DNA of 15,295 bases from JBATBW01 sp049662565 (GTDB lineage Bacteria; Bacillota_I; Bacilli_A; Erysipelotrichales; Erysipelotrichaceae). A program made the position numbers and the translations under genes. The stretch spans positions 1 to 15,295 of the forward strand of contig JBATBW010000074.1 of the NCBI GenBank assembly GCA_049662565.1, written 5' to 3'. Of this stretch, positions 7,178-13,478 are shown in pieces (position 1 is the stretch's first letter; every line of letters begins with the position of its first letter). Below the pieces are notes generated by a model, which was given only the letters and a program-made list of their open reading frames with translations, had not been told where the DNA came from and ran no database searches.

Positions 7178-9571
7178 TTAATTATTATTACCTGTACAAT
7201 CAAAACTTTGTTCAGTACGCCAAATAATTTCATCTTGTAATGCTTTAGATAAGTTTCTAAAATGATCGCTATACCCCGCAACACGAACGATTAAATCACG
7301 ATATTGTTCAGGATGAGCTTGAGCATCTAATAATAACTTACGATCAATAACATTAAATTGAATATGGTGACCATCCATATTGAAATATGTCTTAACAAAG
7401 TCAGCCATACGAGTTAAACCTTCTTCACCAGCAACTACACTAGGTGTGAATTTTTGATTTAATAATGTACCACCAGTTCTTAAATGATCCATCTTCGCAG
7501 CTGATTTTAATACTGCCGTAGGTCCATTAACATCAGCACCCTTTTCCGGAGAAATACCTTCACTAGTCGGTTTATGAGCCAAACGACCATTAGGACTAGC
7601 AAGCATTACTTCACCAAAATAAACGTGACATGTAGTAGGTAACATATTAATACCCCATTTACCATTCTTCATATTATCACGACCAGTGATCGTCTTTTGA
7701 TAGAAGTCAAACACTTCTTTCATAATATCATCAGCATAGTCGTCATCATTACCATATTTAGGAGTCTTATTACTAACAATATTCAACATAACTTCATTAC
7801 CTTCAAAGTTATTTAAACAAGCATTAGCCATTTCTTCTAAAGTGAATTTCTTATTATCAAACACATTGTATTTAATAGCAGCAAGAGAATCCGTAATAGT
7901 ACCAATACCAACACCTTGTAAATAGTTAGTATTATAACGAGCACCACCCGCATTATAATCTAAACCACGAGTAATACAATCATCAGTAATAATAGATAAG
8001 AATGGAGCTGGCATATATTTAGCATAGATTCTAGTAATCTTATTAGAACCTTCTACTTTAATATCCGCAAAATATTTAATTTGTTTCTTATAAGCTTCAA
8101 ATAACTCTTCATAAGATTTGAAATCACTAGCCTTACCAGTATGTAAACCTAATTGTTGTTTAGTTTCATGATCATAACCATCAAATAAAGTTAATTCAAA
8201 GATTTTAGGTAAATTGAAATAACCTTGTAATGTATAAGCTTCAGTACCAAATGCCCCTGTTTCTACACATCCACTAGTACCACCCTTACGAGCATCTTCA
8301 ATAGTTTTACCCGCATTCAACATTTCTTGAATAATAGCTTCTGTATTATAGAATGCTGGTTGTCCCCAACCTTCACGTGAAATTTCACAAGCACGCTTAA
8401 TAAATTTTAACGGAGTTTTACGTGAAATTTGTACATTTGAAGAAGGTTGTAATAATTTCATTTCATCCATAACATCTAAAATTAAGTAAGATACATCATT
8501 AACACCATCATCACCATTAGGAGTAATACCACCAGTATTGATATTAGCGAAGTCCGTATAAGTACTAGATTCTTTTAAAGTGATACCTACTTTAGGCGGA
8601 GCTGGTTGGTTATTGAATTTAACCCATAAACATTCTAACAATTCTTTAGCTTGATCACGAGTTAATGTACCTTCTTCAGTTTCTTGTACATAGAATGGAT
8701 TTAAATGTTGATCTAAACGTCCTGGAGAATAAGCATCCCAAGGATTCAATTCAGTAGTAACACCTAAATGAACAAACCAATACATTTGTAATGCTTGCCA
8801 ATAAGTTTGTGGCTTATGAGCAGGAACAACTTCACAGTTTTTCGCAATTTGTTCTAATTCTGCTTTTCTAACTGGATCACTCTCTTTTTCTGCCATTTCA
8901 TGAGCTAATTTAGCATATCTTTCACCTAAGATAATAATAGCATCACACATAATACTCATCGCATTTAATTGATCACGTTTTGCAATTGCATCAAAGTCAT
9001 TTAAGAAATCTAAATTATCGATAGCTTTTTGAATTTCCACTTTATAATCTAAGAAACCACGATTATAAATCTTATCACTACCAACAGTATGACCAGGTCC
9101 TCTTTGTTCCATAAATTCAGTGAAGATACCAGCGCCATAACAACGTTTCCATTCTTCAGTCATTGAATTAATAATTTTATTTCTAATTGATCTCTTTTCC
9201 CAATAAGGAATAATCATTTCTTCTTGCACTTTTAAATCATTGTCATTAACTTTAAAGCAAATCAAGTCACGATCATTCATAACATGCATATCTTCTAAAG
9301 TATGACAACATAATTCAGGGAAAGTTGGCGTAGATTGAGGTCCTTTACCTTTATCTCCAACAATTAATTCTCCATCTTCAATAGTAATTGACTTACGAGA
9401 GAAGATTTCTTTCATTGAGTAAGCTCTTAGTTCTGGAATAGAAACTGCGCCTTCATATTTTTTGTAAGCATCTGTCATTAAGATTGCTCTTTCCATAAAA
9501 ACATGCGGAGTTGTTTCAGTCGATTGTCTTCTCAATTTTTTAATACGTTCGTTCATTCCTCTTTCTTCCAT
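7178..9571 (-). CDS. hypD: trans-4-hydroxy-L-proline dehydratase (glycyl radical enzyme)
   Basis: A 797-residue glycyl radical enzyme that removes water from trans-4-hydroxy-L-proline to give pyrroline-5-carboxylate. The thiyl cysteine is C435 in GGTSGCVETG with the partner base E437, and the glycyl radical residue is G766 in VRVAGYSDHF. These fall one residue after C434, E436 and G765 of Clostridioides difficile HypD, and long stretches match it from memory (ECLWVKFNNQPAPPKVGIT, QPSSNVQIS, NKTPKYGNDDDYADD). H161, D279, F341 and Y451 keep the same +1 offset to residues I recall near the HypD active site. The ATG at 9571 follows AGGAGG by 5 nt; that site encodes the last two glycines of HypE, whose stop is 1 nt upstream. 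A seven-residue tail (DCTGNNN) extends past the usual end. The radical is oxygen sensitive, so activity requires anaerobiosis. Confidence 0.96.
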   Translation of the reverse strand: MEERGMNERIKKLRRQSTETTPHVFMERAILMTDAYKKYEGAVSIPELRAYSMKEIFSRKSITIEDGELIVGDKGKGPQSTPTFPELCCHTLEDMHVMNDRDLICFKVNDNDLKVQEEMIIPYWEKRSIRNKIINSMTEEWKRCYGAGIFTEFMEQRGPGHTVGSDKIYNRGFLDYKVEIQKAIDNLDFLNDFDAIAKRDQLNAMSIMCDAIIILGERYAKLAHEMAEKESDPVRKAELEQIAKNCEVVPAHKPQTYWQALQMYWFVHLGVTTELNPWDAYSPGRLDQHLNPFYVQETEEGTLTRDQAKELLECLWVKFNNQPAPPKVGITLKESSTYTDFANINTGGITPNGDDGVNDVSYLILDVMDEMKLLQPSSNVQISRKTPLKFIKRACEISREGWGQPAFYNTEAIIQEMLNAGKTIEDARKGGTSGCVETGAFGTEAYTLQGYFNLPKIFELTLFDGYDHETKQQLGLHTGKASDFKSYEELFEAYKKQIKYFADIKVEGSNKITRIYAKYMPAPFLSIITDDCITRGLDYNAGGARYNTNYLQGVGIGTITDSLAAIKYNVFDNKKFTLEEMANACLNNFEGNEVMLNIVSNKTPKYGNDDDYADDIMKEVFDFYQKTITGRDNMKNGKWGINMLPTTCHVYFGEVMLASPNGRLAHKPTSEGISPEKGADVNGPTAVLKSAAKMDHLRTGGTLLNQKFTPSVVAGEEGLTRMADFVKTYFNMDGHHIQFNVIDRKLLLDAQAHPEQYRDLIVRVAGYSDHFRNLSKALQDEIIWRTEQSFDCTGNNN

Positions 9572-9572
9572 T

Positions 9573-10487
9573 TTATCCTCCTATTTTCACATCAGTGAAT
9601 CCATTATTTATAAACTCTTGCATAATCTCATTCATTCTTTCATCCGAGGGACGAGACAAATTTTCTGCAAGGTATGGTCTATTTAAACGCATATACTTAC
9701 TACTACCCGTACTATGATAAGGTAATAAATTAACATTACGAACATTAATCTTATTATCCTTTAAAAAATTAATAATATCCCCAATTGCTTTTTCACTACA
9801 ATTAACTTCATTTACCAACGGTATCCGAATATTAATATTAGCTTGTACCTTATTTATAGCAATTAAATTATTTAATATCAACTCATTTGACTGGCCCATA
9901 TACTTTTGATGAACTTCATCATCAATAACCTTAATATCATATAAGAAAGTATCAACATACGGCGCAATACGCAAATAATTATCCGTTTTCGCAAACCCAC
10001 AGCTATCAATACACAAATTATAACCGCGATCTTTAATTCGCTTACACAAAGCCTCTAAATACTCAATATCTTGGCTCATAACTTCGCCACCACTTAAAGT
10101 AACACCACCGCCACTTTGTTCATAAAACTGACGATCCTTATCCAATATTTTAATTAAATCTTTAATCTCATATTGTTGACCAGCTACTTCACGAACATTA
10201 CTTAAACAAAAATCAATACAATCACCACAAGCATTACATTTAGAATAGTCAATAACGGAAACATTATCCGCAAAAGAGATAGCTCCCTTATCACACATCT
10301 TTAAACATGATTGACAACCAGTACATCTTTCCTTATTAACCAACAACTCTGGTTTATAACGTTGACTCTCTGGATTATGACACCACCAGCACTTTAAAGC
10401 ACAACCCTTAAAGAAAACCGTAGTTCTAATACCATCACCATCATGAATCGAATACTTTTGAATATTAATCACATAAGGTATATTCAT
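9573..10487 (-). CDS. hypE: glycyl radical enzyme activase for HypD (radical SAM)
   Basis: A 304-residue radical-SAM activase that would abstract hydrogen from G766 of HypD. Counting from the chosen ATG, the radical-SAM cysteines are C29, C33, C36 (CALKCWWCHNPES). An inserted ferredoxin-like domain carries two 4Fe-4S sets: C55, C58, C61, C65 and C84, C87, C90, C94. This two-cluster insert is typical of activases for non-pyruvate glycyl radical enzymes. SGGGVTLSGGE is the SAM-binding region. The frame reaches back to ATG codons at 10505 and 10499, but 10487 is preferred because GGAGGAG lies 5 nt before it and the family starts near there. It is the first gene of the operon, divergent from the XRE-cupin regulator gene. 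Confidence 0.93.
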   Translation of the reverse strand: MNIPYVINIQKYSIHDGDGIRTTVFFKGCALKCWWCHNPESQRYKPELLVNKERCTGCQSCLKMCDKGAISFADNVSVIDYSKCNACGDCIDFCLSNVREVAGQQYEIKDLIKILDKDRQFYEQSGGGVTLSGGEVMSQDIEYLEALCKRIKDRGYNLCIDSCGFAKTDNYLRIAPYVDTFLYDIKVIDDEVHQKYMGQSNELILNNLIAINKVQANINIRIPLVNEVNCSEKAIGDIINFLKDNKINVRNVNLLPYHSTGSSKYMRLNRPYLAENLSRPSDERMNEIMQEFINNGFTDVKIGG

Positions 10488-10498
10488 ACTCTCCTCCA

Positions 10499-10527
10499 TT
10501 GACATTTAATACATTCTTGATTAATAT
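10499..10527 (+). promoter_or_regulatory. promoter of the XRE-cupin regulator gene
   Basis: A perfect -35 TTGACA (10499-10504) and a -10 TAATAT (10522-10527) are 17 bp apart. Transcription would start near 10534, just before the ribosome site AAGGAG at 10538-10543. The inverted repeat at 10516-10540 covers the -10 and the start region, which suggests self-repression. For hypE on the other strand only a weak TATTAA (10511-10506) is seen, with no well-spaced -35. Confidence 0.65.
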
Positions 10528-10540
10528 AAAACTAATCAAG
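10516..10540. promoter_or_regulatory. inverted-repeat operator between hypE and the regulator gene
   Basis: CTTGATTA (10516-10523) and TAATCAAG (10533-10540) are perfect 8-bp inverted arms around a 9-bp centre. Arm centres are 17 bp apart, fitting a dimeric helix-turn-helix protein on one DNA face. It overlaps the regulator promoter and ribosome site and sits at roughly -20 to -45 of any hypE start, so one site could govern both genes. The protein bound is inferred from proximity. Confidence 0.65.
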
Positions 10541-10550
10541 GAGAAATTAA

Positions 10551-11132
10551 ATGAAAAATATAAGCGATATCGGAACTAAAATCAAACAAATCCGAACAAA
10601 ACAACATCTTACATTGAAACAATTAAGTGATTTAACTCAACTATCAATCGGGTTTTTATCCCAATTAGAACGCGGTCAATCAAACATTGCCATCGATACA
10701 TTACAGATAATCGCAAAATCATTAAATGTCAACCTATCATACTTCATCGAAGAATATTTGACACCAAATGATATTGGTAATGTACAACGCGATTTTGAAA
10801 AAAAATGTTCAATCATAAATCCAATACTACATTCTTATATCCGTACAAATAATAATCAATTACCAATTTTACCAAGAGAATACCATCTATTACCCTCAAT
10901 TGATACAACTAAAGTTCAAGCTGAACTATATCATCATGAAGGAAAAGAATGGATCTACGTACTAGAAGGAATCCTCTCAATTACCTTAGACAAAGATAAA
11001 TTTGATTTATATCCAGGCGATACCATTACCATTGATTCAACTAAGGATCACAATTGGTACAACCGCACAAATCAAACAACAAAATTCCTATCCGTAAATT
11101 ATCCAAATCCATTATTAGAAGAAGACAATTAA
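10551..11132 (+). CDS. XRE-family regulator with C-terminal cupin domain
   Basis: A 193-residue DNA-binding regulator. Residues about 7-66 form an HTH_3 domain (IGTKIKQIRTKQHLTLKQLS, then SIGFLSQLERGQSN). Residues about 112-187 are a cupin barrel with HHEGKEWIYVLEG and YPGDTITIDSTKDHNWYNRT. Such proteins sense a small molecule in the cupin and switch a nearby operon. The ATG at 10551 follows AAGGAG by 7 nt. Its divergence from hypE, the 63-bp shared gap and the inverted repeat make it the likely controller of the hydroxyproline operon, with hydroxyproline, pyrroline-5-carboxylate or proline as a plausible effector (inference). Its own terminator lies directly after the stop. Confidence 0.92.
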   Translation: MKNISDIGTKIKQIRTKQHLTLKQLSDLTQLSIGFLSQLERGQSNIAIDTLQIIAKSLNVNLSYFIEEYLTPNDIGNVQRDFEKKCSIINPILHSYIRTNNNQLPILPREYHLLPSIDTTKVQAELYHHEGKEWIYVLEGILSITLDKDKFDLYPGDTITIDSTKDHNWYNRTNQTTKFLSVNYPNPLLEEDN

Positions 11133-11148
11133 GTCTTCTTCTTTTTTT
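11117..11148 (+). terminator. terminator of the XRE-cupin gene
   Basis: AGAAGAAGAC and GTCTTCTTCT form a perfect 10-bp stem around AATTAA, followed by six T residues. The hairpin includes the last codons and the TAA stop. It has no T run on the other strand, so it serves the regulator gene only. Confidence 0.88.
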
Positions 11149-11163
11149 GGATTAATAATCAAA

Positions 11164-12348
11164 CTAGATTAAACCAACCATTTTTAATAATAAGAATAAA
11201 TAGTTAGCAAACACCCCAGCAGCTAAACCACCAACTAAATGGAAACCAATAGCTTGTTTTGTGAAATGTTCTTGTTTTAAAGCACCTAACATACCAATAT
11301 GAGTACTTAAGAAACCAGACATAGTAATACCCATACCTGTAAATACCGCAACAGTTTGAGCAGTAGCAAATCCAGCATCAATAAATCCTTTAGTTAAACC
11401 CATAGCACTACCAACAGCACCTAAAGCTGTGAAAGGGAACGCTAATAATTCAGGATTTCCAAATCCCCATAAAATATTTGCAACCCAAGCAACAGGACCA
11501 AAGTTACCAATAGCTGGTAATAATTTGATACCTTCATAAGCAACACCTAAGTATTCCCCATTTTCACCTGCAGGTCCAAAAGTTAAAATCATAACAAATG
11601 TACAAATTAATACAGTTCCACTAGCACAAGCTAATCCTAAAGAAACCCCAGATTTAGCACCATCCATCATCGCAGACATAAATCTTTCGAAAACACCGCC
11701 ATCACGAATTTGACGCATTTCAGGTCCTTCTTTAACTACATCAATTTTAAATTTACGATCTTCTTTGTAATATTTCTTCGCAGCCCATAACATTAAACGA
11801 ACAGAAACAATACCACCAAATACAGCCGCAATATTACCAACTAAAACTGCGCCAAAGTATTCTTTACCTAAACTTAACATGTAAGCAGTAACAATTAAAC
11901 CCATACCAAAAGTAGTACCTAAGTTAGTATAAGTAGCTTTTTCAGCCTTAGTAAAGTATTTATCAAACCCTTCATCTTCAGCTAAAGATAAGATAGCTGG
12001 ATTATCAGAAATATAAGTAGTAACCGCACCTAAAGCAGCAGCTCCTGGTAAACCAAATAACGGTCTCATTAATGGAGAAATAATTTTATTAACTAAAGCG
12101 ATAACCCCAAATTCTGATAATAATGCAGCAGCAGCACCAGCTAAGATAGCAACTGCCATAATATAGAATGATGTATTAATTAATACGTCAAACCCTGTTT
12201 TCATCATTACTGAGAAAACTTTATCAATACCCATAACGTAACCTAAGCCACCAAATAGGATAATAAAGCCACCAAGTAAGACGAAAGTACCACCTGAAAC
12301 GGCTTTAACCATTCTAGGTTGTTTTACATCTTTGATATTTTTATCCAT
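11164..12348 (-). CDS. gate-domain (nucleoside-recognition-like) multi-pass membrane protein, putative carrier
   Basis: A 394-residue integral membrane protein with about nine to ten hydrophobic segments. Repeated gate-like segments include GVIALVNKIISPLMRPLFGLPG (79-102) with SDNPAILSLAE after it, and a second half with LWGFGNPELLAFPFTALG (293-310) and MGLTKGFIDAGFA. A cytoplasmic charged loop lies at about 191-225. This two-half layout resembles the gate/nucleoside-recognition families related to SpmA/SpmB and YjiH; the transported substrate cannot be told. The frame extends 27 codons further upstream, but the ATG at 12348 is chosen because GGGAGGATC lies just before it and the extension would cover the promoter. 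It is convergent with the regulator gene, next to the hyp operon, and carries a cre site in its promoter, which suggests a nutrient carrier or efflux role. Confidence 0.75.
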   Translation of the reverse strand: MDKNIKDVKQPRMVKAVSGGTFVLLGGFIILFGGLGYVMGIDKVFSVMMKTGFDVLINTSFYIMAVAILAGAAAALLSEFGVIALVNKIISPLMRPLFGLPGAAALGAVTTYISDNPAILSLAEDEGFDKYFTKAEKATYTNLGTTFGMGLIVTAYMLSLGKEYFGAVLVGNIAAVFGGIVSVRLMLWAAKKYYKEDRKFKIDVVKEGPEMRQIRDGGVFERFMSAMMDGAKSGVSLGLACASGTVLICTFVMILTFGPAGENGEYLGVAYEGIKLLPAIGNFGPVAWVANILWGFGNPELLAFPFTALGAVGSAMGLTKGFIDAGFATAQTVAVFTGMGITMSGFLSTHIGMLGALKQEHFTKQAIGFHLVGGLAAGVFANYLFLLLKMVGLI

Positions 12349-12376
12349 AAGATCCTCCCTAATATCATACAAATCA

Positions 12377-12404
12377 ATAATATCATATGTGAAAACGTTG
12401 TCAA
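12377..12404 (-). promoter_or_regulatory. strong sigma-A promoter of the gate-domain gene
   Basis: On the - strand TTGACA (12404-12399) and TATTAT (12382-12377) are 16 bp apart, and TGA before the -10 makes it extended. Transcription would start near 12370, leaving a leader of about 22 nt with the AGGGAGG ribosome site. Confidence 0.8.
12390..12403 (+). promoter_or_regulatory. cre site (CcpA operator) within the promoter
   Basis: TGAAAACGTTGTCA matches all 14 positions of the cre consensus TGWAANCGNTNWCA on the + strand. It lies between and over the -35 and spacer of the gate-domain gene promoter, so CcpA binding would block polymerase. This predicts catabolite repression of the carrier gene by preferred sugars. 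Confidence 0.72.
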
Positions 12405-12656
12405 TACATTTTAGTGAAATTATTATCAAATTTTCTATATTATTTTCACATATATGAAATTTATTAACTCGCTTTTATAAAAACCAAAAATTATAACAAG
12501 CAACATTTCAACAATTTATCTTTGTTTATAACAAAGCTTGATAAAAATCACATACCGCAAAAAAAAGGAATATTCCTAAGAATATCCCAATTAATATCAC
12601 CTATTTAATCTAAAACAACCTCCGCCATTCACTAAATAAATAATTCAAATCACTAC
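12405..12656. other. AT-rich intergenic stretch with palindromes, no gene seen
   Basis: Between the gate-domain gene promoter and the stop of the small membrane protein gene I see no coding frame with a ribosome site. It holds an 11-bp TTTTCACATAT (12443-12453) that is the inverse of 12385-12395 in the promoter, a perfect 7-bp hairpin CTTTGTT-TAT-AACAAAG (12520-12536) without a T tail, and the terminator at 12559-12588. Confidence 0.6.
12559..12588 (-). terminator. terminator of the small secreted/membrane gene pair
   Basis: On the - strand GGGATATTC, a TTAG loop, and GAATATTCC form a 9-bp stem with one G-U pair, followed by eight T residues. It lies about 70 nt after the stop at 12657. The wobble favours the - strand reading. 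Confidence 0.82.
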
Positions 12657-12875
12657 TTATTTTTTTGAACCCCGATTTTGTTTTTCCAACTCTTCTTCTG
12701 TATATATATGTCTAAAATGATAATACCGATTTTTATAATATAACGCAGCACAAACAATTGTCGGTAAGGCAATTATACAAATCCATGCTATTGTTGGTGA
12801 TGGAAATTTATTCATAAACATAATCATCACCATTTCAACAATCGCAGTAATTAGAATAACAATATAATCTAACAT
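12657..12875 (-). CDS. small two-helix membrane protein, unknown function
   Basis: A 72-residue protein not recognised as any family. Two hydrophobic helices lie at about 3-21 (DYIVILITAIVEMVMIMFM) and 29-47 (IAWICIIALPTIVCAALYY), joined by a short loop with prolines. A charged tail (48-72) includes YTEEELEKQ and ends in lysines, probably cytoplasmic. The ATG at 12875 is chosen with GGTG upstream; a GTG at 12887 in the same frame, with AAGG before it, would add four residues and cannot be excluded. It begins about 20 nt after the stop of the small secreted protein gene and shares its promoter and terminator, so the two probably work together. Confidence 0.65.
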   Translation of the reverse strand: MLDYIVILITAIVEMVMIMFMNKFPSPTIAWICIIALPTIVCAALYYKNRYYHFRHIYTEEELEKQNRGSKK

Positions 12876-12896
12876 AAATTGCACCACTTCCTTTCC

Positions 12897-13235
12897 TTAA
12901 ACATTATATTTTGCTGTGGTATAGAAATAACCTTTGCCCATCATACAACCATAATAATCTAAAGGAGACGAACCATAATATACAGCTATTTCAACATAAT
13001 TTGTTTTCCCAGTTTTAGAAACACTTCCTATCCTAATATTCCAATTAGTTTTTGGTGTCAATGAATGTTGAATATCGATATTAGTTACAATTGAGGAATT
13101 ATCATCTAACAAGTGCACTTCCCCAGCATACTTATCATACGGACATGGTTTTACGCTTTCTTCCGCAATTAATGCAGAAGGAGCAAAAAGTGTAATAATA
13201 AATAAAACAATCATTATCTTTTTAATTTTTAACAT
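12897..13235 (-). CDS. small secreted protein with a cysteine pair, unknown function
   Basis: A 112-residue protein with a clear signal peptide (KIKK, hydrophobic core IMIVLFIITLFAPS, likely cut after ALIA near residue 24). The mature part of about 88 residues has only two cysteines, C31 and C97, near its ends, so a single disulfide may close the fold. Segments such as IDIQHSL, WNIRIGSV and YVEIAVYYG alternate polar and hydrophobic residues, suggesting a small beta-sheet domain. I recognise no family. The ATG at 13235 has AAAGG 9 nt upstream; an ATG two codons earlier (13241) sits too close to that site. It is the first gene of a unit with the small membrane protein gene. Confidence 0.68.
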   Translation of the reverse strand: MLKIKKIMIVLFIITLFAPSALIAEESVKPCPYDKYAGEVHLLDDNSSIVTNIDIQHSLTPKTNWNIRIGSVSKTGKTNYVEIAVYYGSSPLDYYGCMMGKGYFYTTAKYNV

Positions 13236-13310
13236 TTGCATTTTCCTTTCTATTAATAAATTACGTAAATAATGGAGGTGCTCAATTCACCATAATTGTT
13301 TCTTGATTAT

Positions 13311-13338
13311 ATTATAACTTAACACAAACAATATGCAA
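13311..13338 (-). promoter_or_regulatory. promoter of the small secreted/membrane gene pair
   Basis: A perfect -10 TATAAT (- strand 13316-13311) lies 16 bp after a weak -35 TTGCAT (13338-13333). Transcription would start near 13304, giving a leader of about 70 nt to the start at 13235. Confidence 0.6.
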
Positions 13339-13431
13339 GTGTGTGTCACTTATAAATGCCCGTTTTCGCTTTTACTAAAGAAATGTCATATTTAAATAAT
13401 ATTACAATTCATTAATAAAATATAAGTCAAC

Positions 13432-13467
13432 AAAAAAAGCATAACTAGTATTTCTACTAACTATGCT
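13432..13467 (-). terminator. terminator of the flavoenzyme gene
   Basis: On the - strand AGCATAGTTAGTA, a GAAA loop, and TACTAGTTATGCT pair over 13 positions including two adjacent G-U wobbles, followed by seven T residues. On the + strand the same positions mismatch, so the terminator is built for the gene ending at 13479. Confidence 0.88.
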
Positions 13468-13478
13468 TAAGCAATAAA

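Noticed and set aside
7178..9571. Pyruvate formate-lyase or choline/glycerol dehydratase as identity of the glycyl radical enzyme
   Set aside because: The GGTSGCVE site has a single cysteine rather than the Cys-Cys pair of pyruvate formate-lyase, the sequence follows HypD throughout, and proC is adjacent.
12348..12429. Upstream extension of the gate-domain protein (27 extra codons)
   Set aside because: It would be translated from within the promoter and cre site, and the strong ribosome site lies before the internal ATG at 12348.
13274..13280. GGAGGTG on the + strand (CACCTCC in the leader of the small secreted gene)
   Set aside because: No start codon at a useful distance on the + strand. 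As an RNA element on the - strand it could pair with a ribosome site, but its own gene's site (AAAGG) is a poor complement.
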